Assembly: GCA_013215655.1 (NCBI GenBank)
Contig: JABSOX010000014.1
Span: 79,479 to 143,478 of the forward strand
Length of the DNA: 64,000 nt
Origin: Colwellia sp.
Lineage (GTDB): Bacteria > Pseudomonadota > Gammaproteobacteria > Enterobacterales > Alteromonadaceae
Direction of reading: 5' to 3'
In this document: piece by piece, positions 55,662 to 64,000 of the stretch
Position numbering within the stretch: position 1 is the stretch's first letter
Layout: every line of letters starts with the position of its first letter
Notes under the pieces: model-generated
What the model saw: only the letters and a program-made list of their open reading frames with translations
Database searches by the model: none
What the model was told of the DNA's origin: nothing
Position numbers and translations under genes: made by a program

Positions 55662-56492
55662 TCAGAATTCAGCACTAATATGATACGAAGTGAATTTTCT
55701 AATATTTATCACACCATTATCAAAAATTAAATATTGTCCTTTAATTCCTAACAAGACACCTGAGACGATCGGTGCTTTGTCGAAATTAAATGAACTAATT
55801 TTCTCTAAATATTGATTCACTGGGAAGTGAATATTAACCGCTTCGCCATTTAAAGATTCAATGGCATCTTCACCATATTGTAGAGTAATATTTGCTAATT
55901 TTTCAGCAATTTTAGGCTTTAATTCTTTTGCCTTTTCAACAAGATCTATTTCTGCAGGAATACCTTTTAGCATTAATCGCCAATTCGTTTTATCAGCAAT
56001 AAACTCAGTTAACGATTTTTCAACTAACCCCGACAAAATACGTGAACTCACTTTAAAGATCGGTAATGCCTGTACAGCCCCTTGATCAATCCAACGTGTA
56101 GGTATTTGTGTATGGCGCGTAATGCCAACTTTTAACCCCGAGCTATTCGCTAAATATACATAATGTGGCACCATGCAATGTTGCTCACCCCATTCAGGCT
56201 CTCGACAAGTACCTAAATGATAATGGCACGTCTCTGGTTTCATAATACACAAGTCACATTGAGCTAATTTTTGCATGCAAGGAAAACAATAACCTTGAGC
56301 ATAACTTTTTTTAGTTTTCCGACCACAATGACCACAATTAATATTACCGTTGTAATGCAACGACAACTGTTTACCTATGATCGCATTGAGTGGAATACTT
56401 TGTTCACCTATGGGTAAGTGGTACTCAACATTTCCTTGAGTGTCCAGTTGTGCAGTCATTTTGCGCAATGCGCCAAATTCAGTTTCAGGCAT
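55662..56492 (-). CDS. DUF2797 domain-containing protein
   Basis: Cys-rich motifs (CGHCGRKTKKSYAQGYCFPCMQKLAQCDLC) and YLANSSGLKVGITRHTQIPTRWIDQGA. Confidence 0.85.
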   Translation of the reverse strand: MPETEFGALRKMTAQLDTQGNVEYHLPIGEQSIPLNAIIGKQLSLHYNGNINCGHCGRKTKKSYAQGYCFPCMQKLAQCDLCIMKPETCHYHLGTCREPEWGEQHCMVPHYVYLANSSGLKVGITRHTQIPTRWIDQGAVQALPIFKVSSRILSGLVEKSLTEFIADKTNWRLMLKGIPAEIDLVEKAKELKPKIAEKLANITLQYGEDAIESLNGEAVNIHFPVNQYLEKISSFNFDKAPIVSGVLLGIKGQYLIFDNGVINIRKFTSYHISAEF

Positions 56493-56635
56493 AATGATTA
56501 TTTTTCGATGAAAGTGTCAGTATATTATGAAAAAAATGCTTACACCGCTATATTTATCTTATCTAACTTTATCGATCTGATTCACTATAACTGTCATGAT
56601 AAGCATCTACTTTTCATAATATTAAACATCAATAA

Positions 56636-56914
56636 ATGTCATCTCCTTGGTTTGTATATCTACTGCGCTGTGCCGATAACAGTTTGTATGGAGGAATTAC
56701 CACGGATCTCAATCGGCGCTTATCAGAACATAATGATTCCAATAAATTAGGTGCTAAATATACCCGTGCCCGTCGTCCTGTTTGTTTAGTCTATGCTGAA
56801 CAATGTACTAATCGACAATCGGCTAGTATTAGGGAATACCAACTTAAAAAACTAAAAAAAGGTCAAAAAGAGCAGTTGGTTTTGAATTTTAAAGAGCCTC
56901 CTTTTCTTAAATAA
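56636..56914 (+). CDS. GIY-YIG nuclease family protein (YhbQ-like)
   Basis: WFVYLLRCADNSLYGGITTDLNRRLSEHN. Confidence 0.93.
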   Translation: MSSPWFVYLLRCADNSLYGGITTDLNRRLSEHNDSNKLGAKYTRARRPVCLVYAEQCTNRQSASIREYQLKKLKKGQKEQLVLNFKEPPFLK

Positions 56915-57050
56915 ACCAGCCAAATGTCCTCACCACCAAGTTTACGACTGGTCTGTTTAGTGTAATTGTTAGCAAATGTTTTCGATTTATCTCGCAACTA
57001 CTGATAGAATGCGTCGTTTTTTGATCAGTTATAAGTGAAATCACCCTATT

Positions 57051-57761
57051 ATGTTTCTTGATAATTATTGCAGTGTAATTAATAACAAAACAGTATTTTC
57101 TCGTCAACAGGCGAGTGATTTTGCGAAGCAAGTTGCCGACGACTTTAATCCCCTGCATGATATAGATGCCAAAAGATTTTGTGTACCTGGTGATTTATTG
57201 TTTTCATTGGTATTAGCCAAAACAGGCTTACATCAGGAAATGACCTTTAAATTTTCAGGTATGGTAACCGATGGCATCTCACTTGATTTTCCAAGCAATA
57301 TTGACGGAGAGGCCAGCATTACCGATGATAATAATAAAGAATACATGCAAATTACAGCGAGTGGCGAAAGAACAACTGACCCGCAGGTTATTGAGTCATT
57401 AATTCGCTCATATGTCGAATTTTCAGGACATACTTTCCCTCATATTTTGGTTAAATTAATGGCCGAAGAAAAGGTCATGATCAACCCTACTCGTCCGATG
57501 GTCATGTATCAAAGTATGTCGATTCATCTTAATGACCTCAATATTAATCATGTAAAATTAGTTGAATCGAATTCAACGTTAACCATTGACGGTAAACGTG
57601 GTAATGCTTGGTTATTATTTGATTTAGTTGCTGATGGTAACGTTGTTGGTCATGGGAAAAAACACATGTTATTAAGTGGCTTACGTGAATATTGCCAAGA
57701 AACGATTGATAATATTGTTAGTGGGTATAACGATAAAAAAGCTCGATACGTTGCTAAATAA
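57051..57761 (+). CDS. DUF3581 family protein
   Basis: Recognised by overall sequence (FLDNYCSVINNKTVFSRQQASDFAKQVADDFNPLHDIDAKRFCVPGDLLF). Confidence 0.7.
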   Translation: MFLDNYCSVINNKTVFSRQQASDFAKQVADDFNPLHDIDAKRFCVPGDLLFSLVLAKTGLHQEMTFKFSGMVTDGISLDFPSNIDGEASITDDNNKEYMQITASGERTTDPQVIESLIRSYVEFSGHTFPHILVKLMAEEKVMINPTRPMVMYQSMSIHLNDLNINHVKLVESNSTLTIDGKRGNAWLLFDLVADGNVVGHGKKHMLLSGLREYCQETIDNIVSGYNDKKARYVAK

Positions 57762-57956
57762 CCTGAATACTGGATAAGCAATACCACACAATAAAGCTAT
57801 TTTCGCGTTTCTCGGCGTTATCCTTACGACCAATAGCCAGCTATTGGATACGTAAAGATGCCTTGATAACCACAAAACTAACATCATTGTGCATAACTTG
57901 AGTTTATTCTTTTAATTTCAATTGATTATAATATTCATTATCCAGAACTCAGGTTA
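57759..57956. mobile_element. MITE-like element with ~19-bp terminal inverted repeats
   Basis: taacctgaatactggataa vs right end ttatccagaactcaggtta (two mismatches); internal ccaatagccagctattgg hairpin; flanking aaat/aaat. Confidence 0.8.
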
Positions 57957-58023
57957 AATAAAAACTAAATTCTATACCTGTAAAGATAGATATAAGTCTT
58001 TACAGGTTAACACCATCTCAACT

Positions 58024-58269
58024 TTATCTATATTTTCTATACTTAATTCTAGTAACAAGTTTATCCATTGTTACCGCACTTTTTCGCATCCAGCGCTGAC
58101 AACGACGCAACCAAACCTTTGCCCAGTCATATTCTAAACTTAACAGAGCAAGCCCCAAAGGAAGAAATAAAATAGCTGGACCCGGTAATAAGATAAACAC
58201 AAGACCGAGAGCAACTAAGATAAAACCAAGCAGAGATAATAAAGAACTTTTAACTTTAGACAGCATCAA
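58024..58269 (-). CDS. Small membrane protein, PGPGW family
   Basis: LGFILVALGLVFILLPGPAILFLPLGLALLSLEYDWAKVWLRR. Confidence 0.7.
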   Translation of the reverse strand: MMLSKVKSSLLSLLGFILVALGLVFILLPGPAILFLPLGLALLSLEYDWAKVWLRRCQRWMRKSAVTMDKLVTRIKYRKYR

Positions 58270-58414
58270 CAGAACCTAAAATAGTTTTAATTAATGATAT
58301 ATAGAGCAAATAACATTCCAAATAAAAATATCAATATAAACAAACAGATAACATTATCACTACGTTCTTAAAAAGTATGTATTAATTAAAAAGACAACTA
58401 TTTAGTAATAACGA

Positions 58415-58918
58415 CTAATTATTTACGCCATATTCTTTTTCAAAAATAGATTGTTGCTCTAATTTATTTTCCATGCAATAAGCAAACTTTTTTGTAGTTT
58501 TAGGTCGTATACATACCTTAGGTTGCTGATAATATTTAAGCCATGAAAATTGTTTATCCCCCTGAAATCGGCCCTTAAACGTCAGTGATTTTTGTGTCGC
58601 AAAAGGAGTTATCTTTTTATCTGAGGAGTCCAAATCAAACAAAGGGTTAATTTTACTTTTTTTAACTTTATTCTTCTTTTTTGATTTGTTTTTACGTTTA
58701 ACCGGTAACTTACCTTGTTCACATTGCCACCATTTATCCCGCGCTTTATTTTCACGTTTATTTAAGGAGTTACTGCTTTTTAAGGAATGACCTTGTCGCT
58801 GTAAAGATTGGATAGTATGAAGTTTTTTAAGATAGGGCTGACAGTGTTTCTTGCCTGCATGTACAGGTGATACTAGCAAACATATCAGCAAAAATATTAA
58901 TATAACGTTCTTTATCAT
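58415..58918 (-). CDS. Hypothetical secreted Lys-rich protein
   Basis: Signal peptide then basic tract (KRKNKSKKKNKVKKSK) and Cys pairs. Confidence 0.6.
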   Translation of the reverse strand: MIKNVILIFLLICLLVSPVHAGKKHCQPYLKKLHTIQSLQRQGHSLKSSNSLNKRENKARDKWWQCEQGKLPVKRKNKSKKKNKVKKSKINPLFDLDSSDKKITPFATQKSLTFKGRFQGDKQFSWLKYYQQPKVCIRPKTTKKFAYCMENKLEQQSIFEKEYGVNN

Positions 58919-59013
58919 CTTATCGTTCCTTGATTAATGACATCCCTAAGAATCAGTCTAGTTTATTTAATTGGCTATACTCAGTGTAATATCAAATAAA
59001 CAAGGACGTTATT

Positions 59014-59868
59014 TTGAAACACACAGCACTATCTTCTTTCTTTGTCGTGATCATTTCGTTGGTGACTCTTACTAATCACTCTTTGGCAAGCGATTCAAAA
59101 CCACCAATTCAACTAGCAACTAAATATCGGCCTTCAATAAAAATTACTCATTATTGGGTAAGTGAAAAATTAGATGGCATGAGAGGCTATTGGACAGGAA
59201 CAAAATTATTATCTAAACAAGGCAAAGAAATAAATGTACCCGAATGGTTTACCCTTAACTGGCCAAAAACGGCTATAGATGGAGAACTCTGGATCGGTAG
59301 AGGTAAATTTCAAACAACAATATCTTGCATAAGAAGAAAGAAGATTAACAATAAATGCTGGCACAACATCAAGTTTATGATTTTTGACTTACCAGAAAAT
59401 ACGAATAACTTTACCCGGCGTATTAATACAATGAAAAGTTTAGTTAAAGAATATAACTCCCCTTTTTTAGATAGTATTAAACAATTCAAAATAACTTCCA
59501 CTGAAGCTCTAGAAAATAAATTAGCCTATATCATTAATAACGGCGGCGAAGGATTAATGCTACACCACCAAGAGGCTTATTATACAAAAGGTAGAAATAA
59601 GCATTTAATGAAACTTAAACGTTATCAAGATGCAGAAGCTAAGGTTATTGAACATCTAGGTGGAAAAGGAAAATATCAGGGAATGTTAGGAGCCATAGTT
59701 GTTGTAACACCTGTAGGAATAAAGTTTAAAATTGGTTCAGGTTTTACTGATCAGCAACGTAGCGATCCTCCTCCAATAGGCAGTATCATCACCTATAAAT
59801 ATACTGGTAAAACACAACGTGGTGTGCCAAGATTCGCTAGTTTCCTGCGTATTAGAGAATACCACTAG
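59014..59868 (+). CDS. Secreted ATP-dependent-type DNA ligase (LigE-like)
   Basis: Signal peptide (VVIISLVTLTNHSLA); nucleotidyltransferase motifs KLDGMRGYW, DGELWIG, GEGLMLHH, LKLKRY-like. Confidence 0.88.
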   Translation: MKHTALSSFFVVIISLVTLTNHSLASDSKPPIQLATKYRPSIKITHYWVSEKLDGMRGYWTGTKLLSKQGKEINVPEWFTLNWPKTAIDGELWIGRGKFQTTISCIRRKKINNKCWHNIKFMIFDLPENTNNFTRRINTMKSLVKEYNSPFLDSIKQFKITSTEALENKLAYIINNGGEGLMLHHQEAYYTKGRNKHLMKLKRYQDAEAKVIEHLGGKGKYQGMLGAIVVVTPVGIKFKIGSGFTDQQRSDPPPIGSIITYKYTGKTQRGVPRFASFLRIREYH

Positions 59869-59917
59869 ATTCATTAATACTTCATCAATACTAGATTTAA
59901 AATAGGGTTTAAATTTT

Positions 59918-60532
59918 ATGGAATTGCATCTGTGGTTATCTTTAACAGTTATTTGTATGTTAGGTGCATTATCACCGGGGCCAAGTTTAGCCGTGGTAAT
60001 TAAAAACACGTTAGCAGGCGGTACCAAACAGGGATATGCGACCTCGATTAGCCACGGTTTAGGGGTAACACTCTATGCTGCTATTACGGCAACAGGCATT
60101 GGCATCATCATAGTACAATCACCATTGATTTTTTCAGTCGTTCAATACGCTGGTGCGGCATTTTTATTATATTTAGGTATTAAAGCGCTACTAAGTAAAA
60201 AATCAAGTATTGATTTATCTCACCAAATAGCACCGAACGAAAAAGACATTAATGGCTGGCGAGATGGTTTTTTAATCGCTTTTCTCAATCCTAAGCTAGC
60301 GATATTTTTTCTGGCATTATTCAGTCAATTTGTTTCTGGTGATGCCAGTACTCAACAAAAAATCATAATGACCGCAACCGTAGGTACAATTGATGCGGTT
60401 TGGTACTGCTTGGTCACTTTTGCTTTATCACGCGGTAATATCATTGATAAACTTAAAGAAAAAAGTCACATCGTTGATAAGGTCACTGGAACATTTTTAG
60501 TATTCTTAGCAGCACGTGTGGTACTAAATTAA
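59918..60532 (+). CDS. LysE family translocator
   Basis: GALSPGPSLAVVIKNTLAGGTKQGYATSISHGLG. Confidence 0.92.
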   Translation: MELHLWLSLTVICMLGALSPGPSLAVVIKNTLAGGTKQGYATSISHGLGVTLYAAITATGIGIIIVQSPLIFSVVQYAGAAFLLYLGIKALLSKKSSIDLSHQIAPNEKDINGWRDGFLIAFLNPKLAIFFLALFSQFVSGDASTQQKIIMTATVGTIDAVWYCLVTFALSRGNIIDKLKEKSHIVDKVTGTFLVFLAARVVLN

Positions 60533-60558
60533 ATTATCAATTCGATACAATTATTTCA

Positions 60559-61443
60559 CTAGCAATACCTGAATAATAAAACTTTTAGTCCCTTGCCTTG
60601 ATGCGCTTCTTTATAAACCGAAGGAGGCGCGATACTTTCTAAATAGATACATTCTGGGCACTCTCTGGCAACTTCAGATAATAAAAACTGCTCATCTAAA
60701 TCAGGGGAGTTTAAACATAACATCACTAAACCACCTTCCACCATAAGCTGCGGAATACGCCTAATAATTTTACTGTAATCACGCTCTATATTGACACTTC
60801 CTTTTTGAAATGACGGCGGATCACAAATAAGTAAATCATAAGGACCATACTTTTTCAATCGTCCATAAGACTTAAAAATATCGACACCTTCAAAAACAAC
60901 CTTTTTGGTATCTTGATTATTTAAACGATGATTTTCCCGCCCCTTGCTGAGTGATGATTTACTCAAATCAATATTCACTACTTGTCTAGCATCACCAGCA
61001 AGTGCTGCAACCGAAAATGCGCAGGTATAAGAGAATAAATTAAGTACATTTTTTCCTAAAGCATTCTCTCTGACCCAATCACGGCCATTACGCATATCAA
61101 GGAATAATCCAGTATTTTGCGACTTACCAAATTCTATGTGATAGCTAAGCGCTGACTCACTGACCACAGTGCTTGTTATGTCTTCACCTAATAGCACTTC
61201 TGTAGGGGCAAATTTCAAATAACGACGCTGTACTTGTATCGATTTACACTCAGTAATAAGTTCACTTAACGCAGTAACTTGCTGCATCAACCAATCAGGT
61301 TCAACCTCTTGATATAAAGTGATCAATACCACAGGCGCTAACCAATCGACATTGACATGAGCAAGATTTGCATAAGCATGGCCACGACCATGAAAAAGTC
61401 GCTGACATTCGGAAAGGTTATTTAGTTGAATATGTTCGATCAT
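60559..61443 (-). CDS. Class I SAM-dependent methyltransferase, RlmI-like
   Basis: NTGLFLDMRNGRDWV...VLNLFSYTCAFSVAALAGDARQVVNIDLSKSSLS...CDPPSFQKGSV. Confidence 0.85.
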   Translation of the reverse strand: MIEHIQLNNLSECQRLFHGRGHAYANLAHVNVDWLAPVVLITLYQEVEPDWLMQQVTALSELITECKSIQVQRRYLKFAPTEVLLGEDITSTVVSESALSYHIEFGKSQNTGLFLDMRNGRDWVRENALGKNVLNLFSYTCAFSVAALAGDARQVVNIDLSKSSLSKGRENHRLNNQDTKKVVFEGVDIFKSYGRLKKYGPYDLLICDPPSFQKGSVNIERDYSKIIRRIPQLMVEGGLVMLCLNSPDLDEQFLLSEVARECPECIYLESIAPPSVYKEAHQGKGLKVLLFRYC

Positions 61444-61474
61444 AAAAAATCTTCGTTAATAAAATATGCATATA

Positions 61475-61512
61475 AAAAAGGCCATCAAATTGTAACATTT
61501 GTTGGCCTTCGT
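61475..61512. terminator. Hairpin between the SNF transporter and methyltransferase genes
   Basis: aaaaggccatcaaattgtaacatttgttggccttc. Confidence 0.6.
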
Positions 61513-61544
61513 AAAATAAATAGAGTTATGTTTTGGCGATAAAA

Positions 61545-62966
61545 TTAGAAACCAAACAAACTATATGCAAAGAATTTTTGCGCGACAGTATTAATAAAAA
61601 TACCAAAAACAATCACCGGAATAAAAGTGCCTAGAGAAAAGTTAATATATTTCTCAACCCAAGAGCCTTTATAGTTTTCATTACCAATGGATAACTCTTC
61701 AGAGAGTTGTTCTTTCTTCCAACGATAACTCACAAAAACACACAATAAAAAGCCATTTAACGGTAAAATTGTATCGTAGAAAACATCAATAACCACATCA
61801 AAAAATGAACGTGTGCCACCTGCATATGAGGTAAACTCAGTTAAGAAGGCCACCATACCAAAAGATAACATCGCCATTATGGCCAGTATCCCTGAGGTTA
61901 CCAGTAAAATATTTAACGACTTTCTACGAGAATGACCTTTTTCACTGATCAAGTACGAAACAGGTACTTCCATGATAGAAACCAACGAGGTTATCGCCGC
62001 AAAAAAGACTAAAAGGAAAAAGAATGTAGCTACTATACTTGCGCCGATATAACCAATAGACGTTTGTAATGCTAAAAATATTTTAGGTAAAAACGAAAAT
62101 ATCAATTCAACACCACTGTTACTCAGCTCTGCCGGGTTAACATTTGGATTAAATGAAAATACCGCAGGTAAAATCATCAAACCGGCAATAAAGGCTACCG
62201 CTGTATCCGTCAGTGCAACAAGTTTTGCTGAGTTTGGAATATTAGTTTGATTATTGATGTATGAACCATAGGTAATTAAAATACCCATGCCTAATGATAA
62301 AGAGAAAAACGCTTGCGACAAAGCACCATTAATTACCGTAGGCGTTAATTTATCCAAATCAGGGATTAAGAAAAATTTAACACCCGCAAAGGCATTATCA
62401 AGCGTTAAGACAAAAGCGACCATAGCAATTAACATTACAAACAATGCCGGCATCAATATTTTTGCTGCACGCTCAATACCGTCTTTTACACCCGCAACTA
62501 GAATGAAGCTAACAATAGCAACAACCCCTATCATCGCCACAAACAAGTATGGGCTTTGGACAAATTCACCAAATCCACCTGTTGCTAAGTAATCTAACTG
62601 ACCAGAAACAATTAAGGCGATATAACCAAAAATCCAGACGGTTAACACCATGTAGAACACCGCAATCATAAATGGTGTTAAGACACCAAAAAATCCTGCC
62701 ACACCCCATAATTTACTGCCACCACTTAATGATTTATAGGCACCAACCGGTTCTTTTTGTGTTTTACGACCTAAACCCATTTCTGCAATCATTATCGGTA
62801 AGCAGATGAAAAAAACGAATAGTGCATACATTAGTAGAAAGGCACCACCACCATTTTTGGCGGCATTTACCGGAAAACCAACTAAATTACCAATACCAAC
62901 AGCAGAACCTGCCGCGGCTAAAATAAAGCCAATTTTGGAGCTAAAATGTTCTCTTGCTGCGCTCAT
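61545..62966 (-). CDS. Sodium-dependent transporter, SNF family
   Basis: FSSKIGFILAAAGSAVGIGNLVGFPVNAAKNGGGAFLLMYALF; LeuT-fold TM pattern. Confidence 0.93.
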   Translation of the reverse strand: MSAAREHFSSKIGFILAAAGSAVGIGNLVGFPVNAAKNGGGAFLLMYALFVFFICLPIMIAEMGLGRKTQKEPVGAYKSLSGGSKLWGVAGFFGVLTPFMIAVFYMVLTVWIFGYIALIVSGQLDYLATGGFGEFVQSPYLFVAMIGVVAIVSFILVAGVKDGIERAAKILMPALFVMLIAMVAFVLTLDNAFAGVKFFLIPDLDKLTPTVINGALSQAFFSLSLGMGILITYGSYINNQTNIPNSAKLVALTDTAVAFIAGLMILPAVFSFNPNVNPAELSNSGVELIFSFLPKIFLALQTSIGYIGASIVATFFFLLVFFAAITSLVSIMEVPVSYLISEKGHSRRKSLNILLVTSGILAIMAMLSFGMVAFLTEFTSYAGGTRSFFDVVIDVFYDTILPLNGFLLCVFVSYRWKKEQLSEELSIGNENYKGSWVEKYINFSLGTFIPVIVFGIFINTVAQKFFAYSLFGF

Positions 62967-63166
62967 ACATGTCCTTGATTATAATTATTGTAAGGGGACG
63001 ATATTATTATTTTCACTCAACCAAAGAGGCTGAAGAATTTTTATTGTGCCAGATGCTATCAGGGTTTTTTATGAATGTCTTGTTTTAGTAATAGAGTCAA
63101 ACAGTTCAAATGTATAAATTTTAGTGCAGCATTGTGCTATTTTAGGAAAAACACTTACAAAACAAT

Positions 63167-63221
63167 ATACTAAACATTTCGTATATCACTATCATAAATA
63201 CTAAACATTTCGTATATCACT
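63167..63221. repeat. Direct repeat, 24 bp x 2, period 31 bp
   Basis: atactaaacatttcgtatatcact at 63167-63190 and 63198-63221, identical. Confidence 0.85.
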
Positions 63222-63250
63222 GTAATGAGCAAAAGTTTAAAAAATGTTTT

Positions 63251-64000
63251 TTAGCGTGTAAAAAATTTTGAGTTCATCACTGCCAAAATACTTTCAGCTT
63301 CTTGTGCAGCGTAGGCTGCCGCCGAAAGAAGATCATCAGCAGATATTTGTAAATTATCACACAACGATGAATCTATAGTTTCATCATACATAAATTCGTC
63401 AGGATGGCTATCAACTAGCGCTAGACGTGAGGCAAGGTAAAGCACTTTAACATCTTTATTAATTTGAATAGTACGTGCTTCATTAAAGTGACGAATAGGT
63501 AAAATGATTTTTTCAGGGATTTGCCAAATTTTTAATAATTCAGCAGAGATATCCGTATAAGTAAAACCAAAGTTTTCTTTTTGTATTGACCAAGGTAAAT
63601 GTTCAGATGAATATCGTTCACAGCGTTGTGCTACCGCTGGCGTAATTTTAGCAACAATTAACTCACCAAAGTTTTGCAACAATCCCGCAACAAATAACCG
63701 TTCAATATCTCGAATTCCTGCAGTTATGGCCAAGTTCTTCGCTGCTAATCCACAAAAAACACTCATTCTCCAGAATCTTTGTAAATCAATGGCTTGATTT
63801 GAGAAATGCTTAAACGCAGACGCGGCAACATCCACTAACATCATGTTATAAATGGATTGGGTACCAATAATGGTAATTGCACGGGAAATTGTACTAATTT
63901 CTCCAGGAAAACTATAAATAGCACTGTTAGCAATTTGTAATAAACGTGATGTCATTGACGGGTCAATACTAATAACATTGGCAAAATCAGCAATAGATGA
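63251..64000 (-). CDS. HDOD domain-containing protein, N-terminus beyond the window
   Basis: The frame stays open upstream of the ORF-track Met to the window edge (SSIADFANVISIDPSMTSRLLQIANSAIYSFPGEISTISRAITIIG), matching the 54672-55517 paralogue. Confidence 0.88.
   Translation of the reverse strand, partial: SSIADFANVISIDPSMTSRLLQIANSAIYSFPGEISTISRAITIIGTQSIYNMMLVDVAASAFKHFSNQAIDLQRFWRMSVFCGLAAKNLAITAGIRDIERLFVAGLLQNFGELIVAKITPAVAQRCERYSSEHLPWSIQKENFGFTYTDISAELLKIWQIPEKIILPIRHFNEARTIQINKDVKVLYLASRLALVDSHPDEFMYDETIDSSLCDNLQISADDLLSAAAYAAQEAESILAVMNSKFFTR

Noticed and set aside
56418-56750. 110-aa ORF overlapping the GIY-YIG gene start
   Set aside because: Out-of-frame with the well-supported GIY-YIG ORF at 56636-56914; translation lacks domain character.

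Overview
The window is a mostly syntenic gammaproteobacterial chromosome segment. Gene content, AT-rich intergenic DNA and repeat style suggest a marine Alteromonadales/Colwelliaceae-like organism (inference only). Recognisable blocks, left to right: a PEP-CTERM pair (PrsT-like TPR protein plus a PEP-CTERM sorting-signal protein); RNase P RNA; a serine hydrolase; rsmI-lpoA-yraN-diaA-dolP; sspB/sspA; the cytochrome bc1 operon; rpsI/rplM; zapE/zapG; degQ/degS; murA-ibaG-mlaBCDEF; the yrbG-kdsD-kdsC-lptC-lptA-lptB-rpoN-hpf-ptsN-rapZ-NPr block; mgtE; pmbA/yjgA; a HlyD/ABC exporter operon followed by a sigma54-type two-component system; glnK-amtB divergent from a three-gene 2-oxoacid oxidoreductase cluster with a GltD-like flavoprotein; then assorted accessory genes (HDOD, DUF2797, GIY-YIG, DUF3581, secreted ATP-type DNA ligase, LysE, RlmI-like methyltransferase, SNF transporter). 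I saw no CRISPR array, tRNA, rRNA, prophage, transposase or clear defence island. The best leads are non-coding: (1) a second, partial rnpB fragment 5 kb from rnpB that brackets the PEP-CTERM pair; (2) a sigma54-like promoter with two matched 16-bp dyads 32 bp apart upstream of the exporter operon that sits beside its own NtrC-family regulator; (3) an NtrC-type box between glnK-amtB and the oxidoreductase cluster; (4) at least three MITE-like inverted-repeat elements, one supplying a gene's stop codon and one lying between amtB and its terminator; (5) ~80-bp tandem repeats abutting the rplM promoter; (6) a 24-bp direct repeat upstream of an SNF transporter. All calls were made by eye and no search was run.
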